A stretch of 64,000 nucleotides of DNA from Acanthosoma haemorrhoidale (taxonomy: Eukaryota; Arthropoda; Insecta; Hemiptera; Acanthosomatidae): NCBI GenBank assembly GCA_930367205.1, contig OV884014.1:72271104-72335103 (forward strand), given 5' to 3'. Below the pieces are notes generated by a model. That model was given only the letters and a program-made list of their open reading frames with translations. It was not told the origin of the DNA and searched no databases. Numbering within the stretch: the first letter of the stretch is position 1; each line of letters begins with the position of its first letter. Shown here in pieces: positions 1 to 12,033 of the stretch. The translations under genes and the position numbers were made by a program.

Positions 1-330
1 TTTAATTCACATGAAACTAAATAGTACTCAACTATAACAGCGAGTGATTCATTTCCAGTTAAATTCTATAAAATTGAACATTAATTTAAAGATAGTTTTA
101 AAGCAAATTAATTATATTATTTTACGTAGAGGTTGGTTTAACTGAGATCTCTCACATATCGAAATTTTTAACTTCATGGTAAAGTTATTTTAGATGAATG
201 GAAATATCCTAGTATTCATAAAAAGGTAGATCAACTTGCACATTTCCTTAATTGATTTATAATTATAATTATGTGAGGGATCCACATGTCCCAGGAAAGA
301 AACTATGAACAATAATGTTCAATTGTATTG
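1..330. other. AT-rich intergenic or intronic DNA
   Basis: Low-complexity AT-rich sequence at the left edge of the window. I see no coding signal, RNA gene or recognisable repeat here. Confidence 0.5.
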
Positions 331-425
331 AAACTTCTTTATTGTGCTAAAATTACAATCTGCCTTATTAGGCAATAAGCAATTATGATAAATGTTCTCA
401 TTCATACCATATTTACAATTTTCAT
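331..425 (-). mobile_element. Jockey-family 3'-end fragment (about 95 bp)
   Basis: Read on the minus strand, this matches the last part of the 3' UTR of the Jockey element at 55760-59041. It has the TGTAAATAT..GAATGA segment, the terminal stem-loop (TGCCT..AGGCA) and the AATAAAG-like end. Homology stops abruptly near 425, so it is a severely 5'-truncated insertion or the remnant of one. I could not find a target-site duplication. There is no coding capacity, and the 88-codon frame across it (319-585, minus) is a chance reading. Confidence 0.75.
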
Positions 426-648
426 AAGAATGTTTAAATGACAAGTACATAACTGGCAAAGAATAAGAGCTATTAGATAATAAAAAACAAAATAAAAATG
501 GCGATGTAAAATTAAGTGTAAAACCCCGTACGAAAAGATAACAATAAAATAAGATTGTACATCTCCAATTACCAATAAAAATCACATATCAATCCACATA
601 AGAAATAGAATAAACAGCAACAATATGGACGAGTCTTTTCAATACAAT

Positions 649-831
649 TTAGCAACTAAAAAAAAGAGGAGAAATGTTCGATCCCTGGACTACACCCGAG
701 GAAAGAGTGAGGGAAGAAGATAGGGGTTGATTAAAGATAGTAACCACTCTTGAACAGTTGCAGAGAAATGATCGAAACCAGCGGATAGAGCTATTTGGGA
801 ACGTAAATAATTTTACCTTATGTTGGGTCAA
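649..831 (-). pseudogene. Reverse-transcriptase fragment, second non-LTR family
   Basis: A 60-codon open stretch on the minus strand ends in a segment reading SGVVQGSNISPLFF, which aligns with the conserved SGVPQGSxLGPLLF block of non-LTR reverse transcriptases. The residues before it (WFRSFL...VV..NQPLSS) fit the usual spacing ahead of that block. The flanking palm motifs (the upstream F/YLD and the downstream FADD) are absent, so this is an internal scrap of a dead element. It differs clearly from the Jockey family that fills the window and may share a source with the fragment at 63330-63470. The family (I, R1 or CR1-like) cannot be assigned from so little sequence. Confidence 0.5.
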
Positions 832-839
832 AAATTGTC

Positions 840-1270
840 ATTGAATATCCCCAAAGTGGGGAGGAGACGCCCACCACGGGCTAGGATCGCTACAACCTCT
901 AGCCGCCGTCCGGCGAGCGCCAAGCAAGAGATAAGGCGGTGGACCTGTGGTTTTTCACCCTGGCTGCTGGCCTAGTCTAATTCGTTTTGATCTGACTCCA
1001 TAAGATCTCCCCGACAAAGCACTATGTTCAGCAGAAGAGGTATAGGGTAGGTATTGTAGGTAGTTTATGTGGTCTTGGAATGACCACGAATTCACACTCG
1101 GTATCTAAGGGTAGGTGAAAACCGTCCAGATCTCAAAGGCGAGTGTGAACCGGAGAGAAGCAGACTGGATTGCCGTGGGAGACGCTACTAGGTAAAGTTT
1201 AGCGAGACGAAGGCAGAGATTCATACTAGGCAGGTGTGGGGTCTGACAGCGCTGGACTAAAACATAGCAA
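840..1270. other. GC-richer unrecognised block
   Basis: A block that is clearly more GC-rich and complex than its surroundings and contains no long open frame. It abuts the GA microsatellite. It could be noncoding repeat sequence, such as the untranslated part of a mobile element, or a regulatory island. I recognise no protein match. Confidence 0.3.
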
Positions 1271-1477
<207 letters not shown>

Positions 1478-1680
1478 GTGTTCTAGGTGCCGGTTTGGTT
1501 CTTTCTCTATTCCGCTCTTAGACGCTTGGTTTATATAGGCAGACCAGCCGTGGTGGGGATGGCTCCCTATAATATTGTGGCCCATAATATGGCTCCCCTC
1601 GCGGCTGTTTCCCCCACTCGCTTCTCTCCACCTGACGTCATAAGCTTTATTAAACATATGGAAACATAGATGGATTTTTC
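1478..1680. promoter_or_regulatory. GC-rich segment with TATA-like and CRE-like motifs
   Basis: Immediately right of the GA tract is a GC-rich segment with a TATA-like GGTTTATATAGG near 1528 and a palindromic CRE, TGACGTCA, near 1632. TATA plus CRE beside a GA tract would suit a promoter or a mobile-element terminal region, but no downstream coding exon can be identified. The call rests on motifs alone. Confidence 0.2.
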
Positions 1681-2689
1681 TGGGCCGAGAAGAGGGGAAC
1701 TTCTAATTATTCGTAATTAAGAGGTGGCCACAACACCTTAGGAAGAAGGGCTGAGAGCTATGTTATCAAATAATTAGTAACATACCTGTTACTTACTACC
1801 TCATTAAATTATACTCTAATATCTTTTAATAATTTCTATAATAAATTAGTTGGTTTTACAGTTTCATAAAACCTATATTTTTTTACTCCTATCATCCGCA
1901 TGTAACATTGATTAAATGAGGAGCTGACGACCCAAAAACATAAAAAAAACAATATTGCCGTATTAAAAAAATCACGTTGGTTAATAATTAAGGAATTACT
2001 TGGTAATTAAAAAAAACTGATGGCGATGAGTTCGCAATCAAATTAAAGTTCTCAAAGTCTAGATTAAGAAAACGTAAAGCTTGTTAGGACTTTAATGCAT
2101 CGTAATTACAAAAAAAGGTGTAATCGATATAATATAAAATTCTATGAAACTTCATCTCAGGTTATCTCCAACCTAACTCATTCATCAAGTCTTAACAATA
2201 CCTTCAGTTTCTGAGTCCACGATTTCATTTGATTGAACCAATAAGGTTAGTTTCCAACTTTTTTTCTTTTAATATTCCTGACAACCCTCAGTGAAGAGTT
2301 CCAAGAATATAGCTTAGATATCTTCTGCGAAAGTCAAGAAATTAAGTTTATTTTAACGGTTTTTGAGATTAGCAAAATTCACTTGCATTCTCTTCTGAAT
2401 CTCCGTGTCTATCCTAGTCGTTTTGAGTCTGTGGTATGACCTTGAGACATGAAATTTTTTATTTCAGCCAAAATGTTTTTTTATTTCCATACAACATATG
2501 CAAACTCCTTGAAAATGTCATTACTTAATAATATAAACATAAGCAATAACTCACTCATCACTTCAATCAATGGGTTCATCGGACTCGAGTTATTAAATCG
2601 CAACCAGTAATTTCTTACAGATCGAGCTCCAATTTAATTGTTAGTATTTGACGACACAATTAGTGTAGTAGGCGAATAAAGCCCCATGC
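1681..2689. other. AT-rich span with nothing recognised
   Basis: About 1 kb of AT-rich DNA with homopolymer runs. No open frame above background, no repeat end and no RNA gene was seen. Confidence 0.5.
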
Positions 2690-2925
2690 CAAGAGGTAAC
2701 TAAATGATTTGGGGGCCAGGAGTGCATTAAACAAGTGCTAAAGTGTAAAGGAGAGGCTGAGCTATAGTATAAATTGGATTCTCATACTGGCGCGCGGCTA
2801 ATACCAGAGATTAAAGGCTGCTAATGGGGACTGCATTACTGCTCAAAGCGGAATTGCCAGTATTAACACCGGCCTCCATTCCGGTGCCTTTACTACACAC
2901 CCTTCCCTTGCCCGTGGTCAATTTA
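2690..2925. promoter_or_regulatory. Candidate conserved noncoding island
   Basis: A 235-bp block of high-complexity, GC-richer sequence set in AT-rich DNA. It includes homeodomain-like cores such as GCTAATACC and GCTAATGGG and a CCGGCCTCC...CCGG stretch. There is no open frame of note and no repeat match within the window. It looks like a constrained noncoding element, but this is inferred from composition only. Confidence 0.3.
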
Positions 2926-3639
2926 GAAAAAGGAAAAAAAACAAGAGAAGAAAATACAGAAATTAAACATAACAGTTAGGAACGAACCGTATGCCACTTT
3001 ATATAGGGACTTAATAAGCTAACAGGAATTTATCACGTTCAGAATGTTTCCAATTTCCGTTTTAGAACGATACCAGTGTATAATATTCGTTATTACAAGA
3101 AAAAAAATCTTTTCATATCTCAACATTGATTCTTTAATTTAAATATGTTTGAACTGTCGAAGGGTAAAACTGGGTAGTGGGTGAAATGGGGTTTTCGTGT
3201 TATACCCTGTGACAAGAGATCAGGTCAAGTGTGATTTATCACATAATAATGACTTAATATAATGTTAATGTATTAGTTGTATTGATAAAAGGTGGGAGTA
3301 CACCATTCGATGACAGTTTTAATACTTTGCGAATCTCCTATTTTAGCTAGAAGTTTTAAAGTATAAAGTTGGAAGAAAAATAATTTTTGAGTCTGATTTA
3401 ATTACGCCTTCAAACAGAGGGTGTGAAGAATGACTTCAATTTACTTATTGTACAGTAAATTACATCTGCAACAACTTAAGGCAATATCCCTATGAATTGT
3501 TCAAATCAGAAATAAGGTAACGAAAAATTGTATCGCAATATAGAACCGTTTAACTAAGAGTATAACAAATGCAAACTGGCAATTAAATGATCGTTCGAAT
3601 ATTAAGGGGCCTTCCATGTGGAACAGTGAAAATTGTTAT
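2926..3639. other. AT-rich span with nothing recognised
   Basis: AT-rich sequence with short homopolymers. I see no gene, repeat end or structured element. Confidence 0.45.
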
Positions 3640-3960
3640 GTACAAAGCAATGGAAAATTCCTACAGGGCCATTAATAATCTATCCAGCCAATGGATGAAC
3701 AATGCAGACAAACACAATGGCTACGTGTCTGCAAATATAGGGGGCTTTGATAGAGACTCAATTTCGCCGTTCCTGTCTGCGGGAACACTCAACCCTGGTG
3801 CCATTGTTTCCAGTAAAGGTTGAGCGAAATCTCGCTCGCGATATCAATTTTAATAAGTGCAATCATAGGTGGGTATAACCCCCCCCCAATAGGGCGCGTA
3901 ATTGATTCCGTCTGTTATCATTTCCACAAATCGTTTATTCGTATAAGGGCCGATAAAAAA
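3640..3960. promoter_or_regulatory. Candidate conserved noncoding island with Sox-like sites
   Basis: A complex GC-richer island containing several Sox-like ACAATGG/CCATTGTT motifs (near 3714 and 3802), CCATTAATAATC and other TAAT cores, and a C-run near 3881. Two short open frames cross it (3587-3823 and 3820-4035) but their translations are unrecognisable and lack codon structure. A regulatory element is more plausible than an exon, though neither is proved. Confidence 0.3.
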
Positions 3961-5294
3961 TCCGTTTATTTTTTTAGTTTACATCCAGCCATGAAAAAAA
4001 AAAAAAAAGCTTTTGTAAAGAAAATTGAAGCTTAGGCACCAAACTTGAACCTTAAGGCCTAACTTTATTTAATTAATTGGCCAAGATAATACTTTCCGAT
4101 ACTCTGCCTTAAATGCTTATAAGAAATCTGTGATAAATAAAAAAGAAAATATGGCAACCTTGATTTATTGAAGATATTAAAAATATTTAAAAAGTAAACT
4201 CCCTGGCCATTTCATTTCTGTATCTGATTCCCGTTCGAAGGTATAGGATTAGTTTAATTCACAGCATTAGCTATTTAATATTTCAACGCGTTAATTGAAA
4301 GTATATTTAAATAATCTGAACTCTGCCAATATATAAGATGTATAGATTTGATGTATATTAGAGAATAGATAGATAGTGAGAGATTGGCCTACATGGGAGG
4401 GAGAGAGAATCGCCTGGACTAGAATATAGTGTGGAGGGGACAAGCTACAGAGCTAATTAACACATCTTATTGACAGCCACTAAGCCCGAGGCCGGCCGAC
4501 GTGTCTTGTTTCATCAGTCCAGGTGACGTGGGTCTAGGCACTCCATACATAGAGGCATATATACCCTTATACATGCATGAACATCTAACATCATAATTAT
4601 ATAGAATAATCTCAATAACTACAATCGTATATATAATTACAACGAAAATAGTCGCTTCTTCCTTAACGAATGAAATATCTTTGATGGAGTACTCCACATC
4701 AAATAACCCCTTTACATTTGCTAGCGATATGTACCCGCTCTTTGACGTACAATGAAAAAAGCACTTACATTATGCCTCCGGAGGAAAATTAGCCTTCTAA
4801 TTTAGCTTCCTGAAACAAATTGACTATGTTGGTGAACCCAGAAGCTTTTATAATTTTTAAAGTTTTTTTTTTTACATGGTAAAGTGGTTTAATACGTAAA
4901 TACAAATTAAATGATTAAAAGATTGAGAAAAAAAAACCTTTTTAGAGCCTGTGACAATAAATTATTTTCGATAGTTCAGTATGTATAATAGTTATTTTTT
5001 TTTTTTTAAATATAATATTTACTTTTTATTTATTGAAAATATGGTTGAAATTTTAAAATGAAGTATTTTTTGGACAATAAGCTAAGTAATTAATCAGCAT
5101 TTAATAGGTTGGGGGACCTTTAATTTTGAGACAGTTTTATATTTCCTTATACAGTACAAAATCATTAATAATTGTACTAACATATGAATTCGAACTTCCG
5201 TCCATCACAATGTACACAGGTTTATCTTTATTTCACCCATACCAATATACAACAACTTACAAATATTTTTGCAGAAGTATCTTCGTGTATTAAT
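3961..5294. other. AT-rich span with one moderate-GC patch
   Basis: Mostly AT-rich DNA with A and T runs. A patch at about 4380-4560 is more GC-rich (GGCCGGCC near 4491) and may be another island of the kind seen at 2690-2925. No gene is recognised. Confidence 0.4.
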
Positions 5295-5787
5295 ATTCTT
5301 GAACTCATCCCTTCCAAGTTCATTAAATTCCATGGTAACCTATCCAACCACCCTAATTCCCTAGCACAGTCATTGCACTGCACCACTCATCCCTATAATC
5401 CTCCTTGGAGACTTAAACGGCAGTGGCCTCGTGACCTGCTATAAATAAGTGACAGTGGGAGTCCTGGCAATGGCCAGTATCTCCAATCATGTCCTGAGCG
5501 TCTGTGGCTCTCGCGCTCTTGGTCAGCCTCCGCTGGCTCTTATCCAGTGACGCGGCTGAGGTAGGGGCGTGGGGGACTCCCCAAGACTCCGCTTCCTCCT
5601 TCGCATGCGAGGGAGGTGACAACCATGTGGACTTGGGGGGCCTCTGGGCTGTTTGTAAATATTGTATGAATGAGCGAGTGAATGATGAATTGTAAATATG
5701 GTATGAATGATGACACTTATCTCAATTACTCATTGCCTAATAAAAGGCAGATTGTAATTTTATCTTAATAAATTGTTGTTTTCTCTC
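5295..5787 (+). mobile_element. Jockey-family 5'-truncated insertion with target-site duplication
   Basis: This is the 3' end of the Jockey element in plus orientation. It begins inside the last ORF2 codons (LELIPSKF...), runs through the ORF2 end (...QWPRDLL then stop at 5442-5444), then the whole 3' UTR with the paired TGTAAATAT-type direct repeats and the terminal stem-loop. It is flanked by an exact 12-bp target-site duplication, TCGTGTATTAAT, at 5283-5294 and 5788-5799, so this is a genuine target-primed insertion with both ends known. The ORF2 C-terminus here lacks the frameshift of the long copy at 55760-59041 and shows the original end of the protein. Confidence 0.93.
5504..5695 (+). 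other. Small open frame in the Jockey 3' UTR (63 codons, GTG-initiated)
   Basis: Inside the 3' UTR is a 63-codon frame starting at GTG with an apolar N-terminus (ALALLVSL) and a Cys-rich tail (WAVCKYCMNERVND). The same frame is open in the copies at 12502-12690, 34191-34394 (minus) and in the tail of 19778-20003, and it is broken in the long copy. The opposite strand is also open over much of the region, so low stop density in a GC-rich segment may explain it. No ATG start lies in frame and I recognise no domain. Translation is doubtful. Confidence 0.2.
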
Positions 5788-5799
5788 TCGTGTATTAAT

Positions 5800-6163
5800 T
5801 TTATTAAATGCGTCTGTAAGTCATTTTTCCAATCACTAATCGACCGACGATCGACATGACATGAACTCATTAAATATATATTGTGTGTAGCCAAGAACTT
5901 CAGTATCTACAAATACAAACATTCAGTAACACGTAGTTAGTTTCGTTATTATCTCTTGACCCTTTGTTACATAGTGACAAGTCACTGCTCATTTTATCCA
6001 TGATCTTTTCTCTAAAGTTTCCTCTCTAGTCTTATCTATGAAGGCAAAAATGTTCCCAGAAGCCACAAGAACTCTTTACAATGAAATGTACATTTCCATC
6101 ATTCCCTATTTCTTTTAGAACATTTGCATAGTGATTGCACTAACAGTTATCAATTTCACAAAT
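5800..6163. other. AT-rich span with nothing recognised
   Basis: Unremarkable AT-rich sequence between two Jockey insertions. Confidence 0.45.
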
Positions 6164-6174
6164 AGTTAATATTA

Positions 6175-6887
6175 TGTATAATTCCTTTATTTTGCTAAAA
6201 TTACAATCTGCCTTGCTAGGCAATAAGTAATTAAGATATACTATCATTCATACCATATTTACATTTCATCGTTCACTCGCTCATTCATTCAGGACATGAT
6301 TGAAGAAACTAGCCATTGCCAAGACTCCCACTGCTACGCATTTATAGCACGTGACGAGGCCACTGCCTTTTTAGTCTCCGAGATGGATTATAGGGATGAG
6401 TGATGTAGTGCAATGACTATGATAGGGAATTAGGGTGGTTGGAAAGGTTACGATGGATTTTCATAAACTTGGAAGGGATGAGTTCTATAATGTAGGGTAT
6501 ATTAAGGTCGTTATGAAGGGTTTTGTTGCTGACATAATAAGGGGCATTTACTATTGTTCTGATCAATTGATTGAAAGGATTGGATACGCTTGATGTTCGA
6601 CTTTTTTGCTGTCCCCCATAGCTCTATTCCGTATGTCCAGATTGTCGCAAGTCTTGGCCACTAGTTTATTTTAATTCTATTCCTCTCCCTGTATCCGAGA
6701 CAGTACGGTACTTAGGCTTCTATCTCGACAAACGACTGACCTGGAACCCACATACGAAACTAAAAAGACAAGAACTAAACAGACGCTTTGGACAACTATA
6801 CAGACTACTTCAAAGGACATCCCATCTCTCAATAGAAAATAAACTACTAATCTACAAAGTTATACTTAAACCAATCTGGACATACGG
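6175..6887 (-). mobile_element. Jockey-family twin-primed insertion (inverted 5' part)
   Basis: The left part (6175 to about 6650) is the Jockey 3' end on the minus strand: tail, 3' UTR and the last ORF2 codons up to the PIWTYG region. The right part (about 6650-6887) is the adjacent upstream ORF2 segment (ETVRYLGFYLDKRLTWN... to ...KPIWTYG) on the plus strand. This tail-to-tail inversion is the hallmark of twin priming during retrotransposition. The whole unit is flanked by an exact 11-bp duplication, AGTTAATATTA, at 6164-6174 and 6888-6898. About 150-170 bp of the 3' UTR are missing near 6290. From about 6290 to 6650 it is very similar to the copy at 42937-43580, which suggests a shared subfamily. 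Confidence 0.93.
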
Positions 6888-6898
6888 AGTTAATATTA

Positions 6899-7547
6899 AA
6901 CACTGTACAACACCTAAAAATAAAAAAAATCCTCTCCTATGAGATTCGGTTGGCCGGAGACTCGATCGGACGCCATGGGTATAATCCTGTACCCTATTCA
7001 TTAATTGTCTCCTTTGATCCTCCCAAAAGGGATTGATGCAAATTGGTATTGCTAATCCTGGGCGTGCCATCTAAGGACCTCCGGGGTTCCTCCGCTCACC
7101 CAATTAACGCCGTTCTGATCTCATCTCTAGAACTTTTTCCATTGACTGTTTCACATCGAATACTCGTTTGCTGGGAAAGGCATTAGCAACTATAGGAAAA
7201 TAATCTATTGTACCATAGAATGTCGTAACCTCGTGCCTATTTTAATCCTTTAGACGATACTCATATTGCTAAGCTACGAAAGAACACAACTACTAGAAGA
7301 TAAAAACACCCACTGTTTACATATTAACTGTATAACGAACTAAAAAAAACGAAAACTCATGTTGTTATTGTTAAGTAATATTTATAATCAGATACATCCA
7401 TGTATTTCCTATTAACATTCTATATTGTGTATTGTAGTCCTAGCTTAAAAAGTCCTACTTTATAACTTATAGATCACTACTACTAATGCTTATACGTTTT
7501 CTGACAAGTAAACTTGATTCTTTGTAAATTTATCAACGGGATTTTCG
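6899..7547. other. AT-rich span with nothing recognised
   Basis: Mixed AT-rich sequence. The 72-codon minus-strand frame at 6852-7070 partly overlaps the Jockey insertion and is not a gene. Confidence 0.4.
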
Positions 7548-7930
7548 GTGGGTTTTTGGTTTCTTGAAGGGCCTGTTGAGCGACACATCTATTCACGAGG
7601 AGAAAGTTTGGATCTGAGATACTGGGAAAATTTAGTCTTTTCCATGAACAGTAGCGTACCTGGAGCTTTTGTCCCCTGGGGTGGTTCCCAATCAGCCGCC
7701 CTACTTTTTTTTTTTTTTTTACTCTTCAATTCGCTTTCGGAAATTTACAATGTTATTCTCAAGGCTAGGTCGCACAAAAATGCTTTCGTAACAGTCCCTC
7801 CCCTTGGTCAGAGATCGGAAACCGTTAGGGCAGCCTTGTTCTGCGAATTGCTAACTGAGCTTTGTGTGGCTTAGTCTTGAGAATGGCCTTGTGAATTGCC
7901 GAAAGTGTTATGCGTTAGTTAATTGTAGGC
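7548..7930. promoter_or_regulatory. Candidate noncoding island
   Basis: A GC-richer complex stretch with a 108-codon plus-strand frame (7548-7874) that contains a T-run-encoded phenylalanine block and no recognisable motif. I favour a noncoding island because the frame shows no domain, no splice-flanked structure and no neighbours to join. An unrecognised exon cannot be excluded. Confidence 0.22.
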
Positions 7931-8404
7931 AGAAGAGATGAAAAAGTTGTTAGTTCTCTATTTTAAACTTCCATGAGATTTTTCTTTTTATGGAAAACTG
8001 CTTTGAATTAGTTTATGTGCTTGAATGTTTATATTATTTGTCTCATGTTGGAACTAGTAAGATACTAGTTGGTAGCACAACGACAGGAAGGTGTTTTCAG
8101 AAAAGAAATGAAATTAGTTTAGAAATTGCTTGCTTAGTAAATTCATTTGATTGGTAGTAAATTTAGTCTTAGGATTAAAAGCTGTGATTGGATAATAAAT
8201 CACACTTGACTGAATTTAAATTCAATTTGAGTTTGATAAAATTACGTGAAAATGAACGAACTTTTTTAAGACTGTAGACATTATTAAATTAAGATCGAAA
8301 TTATTGTATTAAGGGACTAATTTTTTTTCCTATTGAAAAAGTAGCTCTAGTTTATTAGAAAATTTTAATTATAACCTGCGTAACCTTCTTAAAGAGGTTT
8401 CAAT

Positions 8405-8650
8405 TAAACTTGTCCAGGGATAGCCTCCCTCCGAGTTGGGAGTTCCACGCTGGCCCTCCATGTGGAAAATTGTTCTTCGAGTTGTGTTACTATCACTCTA
8501 CTTCGTGGGGGTGGGACCGATCCAGGAACAGGGAAGATCGGATTACTTTGGAGTTGGTAAAAGTTTCCAGTTTGCCGAGTTACTGAAAAAGGAAATCTAA
8601 AGAAGCCATCTCACCCCCCCCCCCCCCACCACCCTCTCACCCCCTTGGAC
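8405..8650. promoter_or_regulatory. Candidate conserved noncoding island
   Basis: About 245 bp of GC-richer, high-complexity sequence ending in a 15-nt C run near 8616-8630. No open frame or repeat match is present. The sharp contrast with AT-rich flanks on both sides is the only support. Confidence 0.25.
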
Positions 8651-10989
8651 AAAAGTTTTATAATACACGATTAATTAACTACCAGTCTTAAGTTTATTGA
8701 CGAGTTTCAAGAATTAATCTTCTTATTAATTCAAAAATATACGTTCACGAGTAGCTATAAAAGTAAGACGTTGGAAACATGATTCGGGTATACAAAGCTC
8801 GATTCAGTTAACCCATGTTTTGATAATAAGACGCGTTTTTGCATAACTGAATGATAAATCAATCTGTTTTGAATCAGTAGTGTCTTCTGATAACTACCTA
8901 CTAGTAAGTACCTAGAGTAATAAATCCGACCCCTATAGTTGAAGGACTTGATAGAAATACAATTAAAGTGTCAGAAAAAAATAGATTAAGTATATTGTAA
9001 ATTAAATTAACATATTCTCAACATAGAATTGAATTGTTCTACGCACATTACAACTTTGCTAATAAATAATAGTCATAAATAAAAATATTGTAGACATCAG
9101 ACAATAAGCGGTTGTTCAGTTATGTTTAGCTCAGCTGTATTTTATTTGAAGGAGATAAGGATATGTAAACAGTAAATTGTTGCATGGACTTGTAATGGAG
9201 AGAGCGTGCGTTAAAGTTATTGAGATGGAAAAACGTGTTTGGTTTACAAATACGCAGTGTGAATTATACAGCGGTTTAATCATACTAAGGTGAGTAATTT
9301 TAATAGTATAGTTGAGCAATTTTAGTTTTGATGTTATGGTTTGTAAAATATTGTGATTGAATATACATATAACATTGTATCCTCTGTATTTTATGTTTGG
9401 ATCGGTTAAGTAGGGTTTTAATTTGTATATTATTTATGTATAATTTGTGAACTTACCGTCCACAATAACGGGGTAGATATGGTTTTGTTTTTTAGCCGAA
9501 TGAAATTAGAATTGTTTACCATTGGTTTCGTGATAATAAATCGTAACTGTTTTTCATTAGACGATGATAATTAATGGCAAAGTGCTAGTGTAAATAAACA
9601 ACCCTGTTTGCAAGAAAACAAACAAACTAATGATTGATTTGTCATCTATTCAATCACAACCAGCAACAAACCTCTGAGATGCTTCGTTGATAATCTTGGT
9701 TTCCAAGATGAGTCCGAAGACATACATAACCTACAATATGTAATGGACCGTATATGATCACTCTTAGATTATTGAGATAGGAAAAGTTAATGCCTGACTC
9801 TCATGTGATGAGTGTTCGAGTACTTGATATAGAACCGCAACAGTATAGTCCAACCGATTAAAGTAAGTTGATCGATGCTATTAAACAAAAAAAAAATATA
9901 TCTTTAGGGTAATTGTACCCGAGTTTTATAAGCAAAGATATACACCATTTGAAGTTTAAAATTTAAATTCTATAGGACTATTTTTGGGCTCTTTGGGCTC
10001 GGCTACTTATGTAAGTAATGAAAATATGACTATAAGACTTGGGGCTTAGGAGACTGTCCCAAATGAGGATTACTGTGGACCTTCGTGGTATAGGAGTGAG
10101 ACTTTCGTTTACATTAAGAATAAACACATGTTTGCTAGAAGAGTTGGTCTTTTAAGCCCTCAATGCTTGCTTAAGCCTATTTTAGTTAACAGTTCGGAGC
10201 GAACGTTATGGAATTTTCAGTCTACGATGTTATAAAATAAAATAAAAATAACTGATTATCCTTTACTACACATACGCGTTGAACAATTAAAAATGAAATA
10301 CATTAAACAAATAACTATCTCAATAATTATTACTCATTAAACACAATAACAAATTGTAAGTATAAAAATTAATAGAAAATATACTTTATAAAAGAGCTAC
10401 CACGTACTTATTATATTTGTAGAGTACGTACTCTTTTAGATTTTTAATAAATAAAGTCAAATAGCACTCACCGCATCAAAACAATGTAACTATCGCGATA
10501 ACCTCAGCATGACTGGCTAGAAAGACAACAATTTAAGTGGTGATAATTCGAGTAGGATTTTAAATAGTTCAAATTAGTTTCCATCAACAGTATTTATGGT
10601 GTATGCTAAGCAATATTTACCAACGTCAAGACCACCCTAACCTCTTCAATGAGCTGTTTGAAAGATTACTGAGATCCGACTATAAAAAGGAGCATTCACA
10701 ATTTAAAAGTCTTATGACTTTATGTTATCAGAATTTGCCGTCTGTTATTGCGGTTTTTATTTGTTCCAATAACTTATTTTCAGTGATGGCGCAAAGATTA
10801 AATGACATTTTTGACTAAAAATAGCATTTGCACAATTGCTTAGTAAATACTTGAGAAACCTGACTTGTTTCTAGGTGTTATTGTTAGGCCACGGATTCAA
10901 TCTAGTTCATTCATCATGGGTACATTATGGTAATACATCATGTAAAAGTTACTCATCATCGGTTATCTTTAGTAGAAAAAAAATACAGA
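8651..10989. other. Long AT-rich span with nothing recognised
   Basis: More than 2 kb of AT-rich DNA. Short frames at 9131-9319 (minus) and 10603-10818 (plus, 71 codons) were read and show no recognisable protein family. The second has an ordinary-looking composition but no supporting context. Confidence 0.4.
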
Positions 10990-11230
10990 ATTAATGATGA
11001 TGTCCCTCCTCAATTCCTGAAGAGAAAATTACCACTTCGGGTCAACCAATTTGTCGAGGCCTAATGCCGGCCTTAAATTAGGGGGGCACTCCGCATAATC
11101 TATTTATAGGTCTGGCTATAACCTGGAAGCAGCATAATTTCCGATCGGATTATGAATTTTCCAAAACTCAATTGAGGTTACACCCGCCAAACGGTTTTAC
11201 AAAATATTTAAAACGCCTATCGAGAGGGTC
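10990..11230. promoter_or_regulatory. Candidate conserved noncoding island
   Basis: GC-richer complex block with GGCCTAATGCCGGCC near 11057, TATTTATAGG and GGCTATAACC near 11102-11122, and a CCGATCGG palindrome near 11140. There is no open frame. Inferred from composition and motif density. Confidence 0.25.
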
Positions 11231-12033
11231 CCTATTTTCTTGAACACCTAAAAGCATTTTGATGTATATTTTCTGATAATTTTATGTAATCACTTTGGTG
11301 TCATGGTAGGATGAACCTAGTTTATGTTAAGTGGGCACTTAAATGTATATATCTTTAACCGTTGCATGAATAGTAAGTAGAAATACAAATGCTCCCTTCA
11401 AAGCTCAAGGAGTTCAAGCATCAAAGTATGTATTTCTAATCCTAGTCGCTCTGAACCTTATTACCCTGAGAGAAGATATTTCGTTTTTGATGTTTATTAG
11501 TTAAAAGCAATAAACTTTTTCATTAATAAAAATTTTATACATTCATCTTAATTTGAGCTCCTTGATGGAATTAATAGTCTTTTTATACCATTCCTTCAGT
11601 AATAGAATACATTTTTTTTATTCATGAATAAGGAAATAGTATTTTATTTACCAATGGAGATGCAATTCAAATTTTAATTTTCTTGATTAAATTATTCAAT
11701 TGCTTCCGTTATCATGCTGTATATCTATGAATGGTCGGGCATGTTGACCATCTAGATTGCAAATACCTAAACAAAGACATCGCATTTGCATGTCTGAAAG
11801 ATTATATCAAACACTTGCGATCAATGGTTAACGCTACGTGATATATATCTACCAATTTAAAACAAGAAATTGACTTTAATTAGTGTGCTAACTTTTGAAA
11901 TTAAATTAGTAGCTGATAACTAGAATATTTAGTGGAAATATATAATAGAACTCATCAATCAGAATTAAGAATAGAAATCAGATTAATAATCTTTTGTATT
12001 ATATTTGATCTTCTCTACTGTATGTAGTCCTTG
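11231..12033. other. AT-rich span with nothing recognised
   Basis: AT-rich sequence up to the edge of the next Jockey fragment. No feature seen. Confidence 0.45.

Noticed and set aside
7548..7874. 108-codon plus-strand frame
   Set aside because: Contains a phenylalanine block from a T-run, no motif and no neighbouring exon; insufficient to call a gene.
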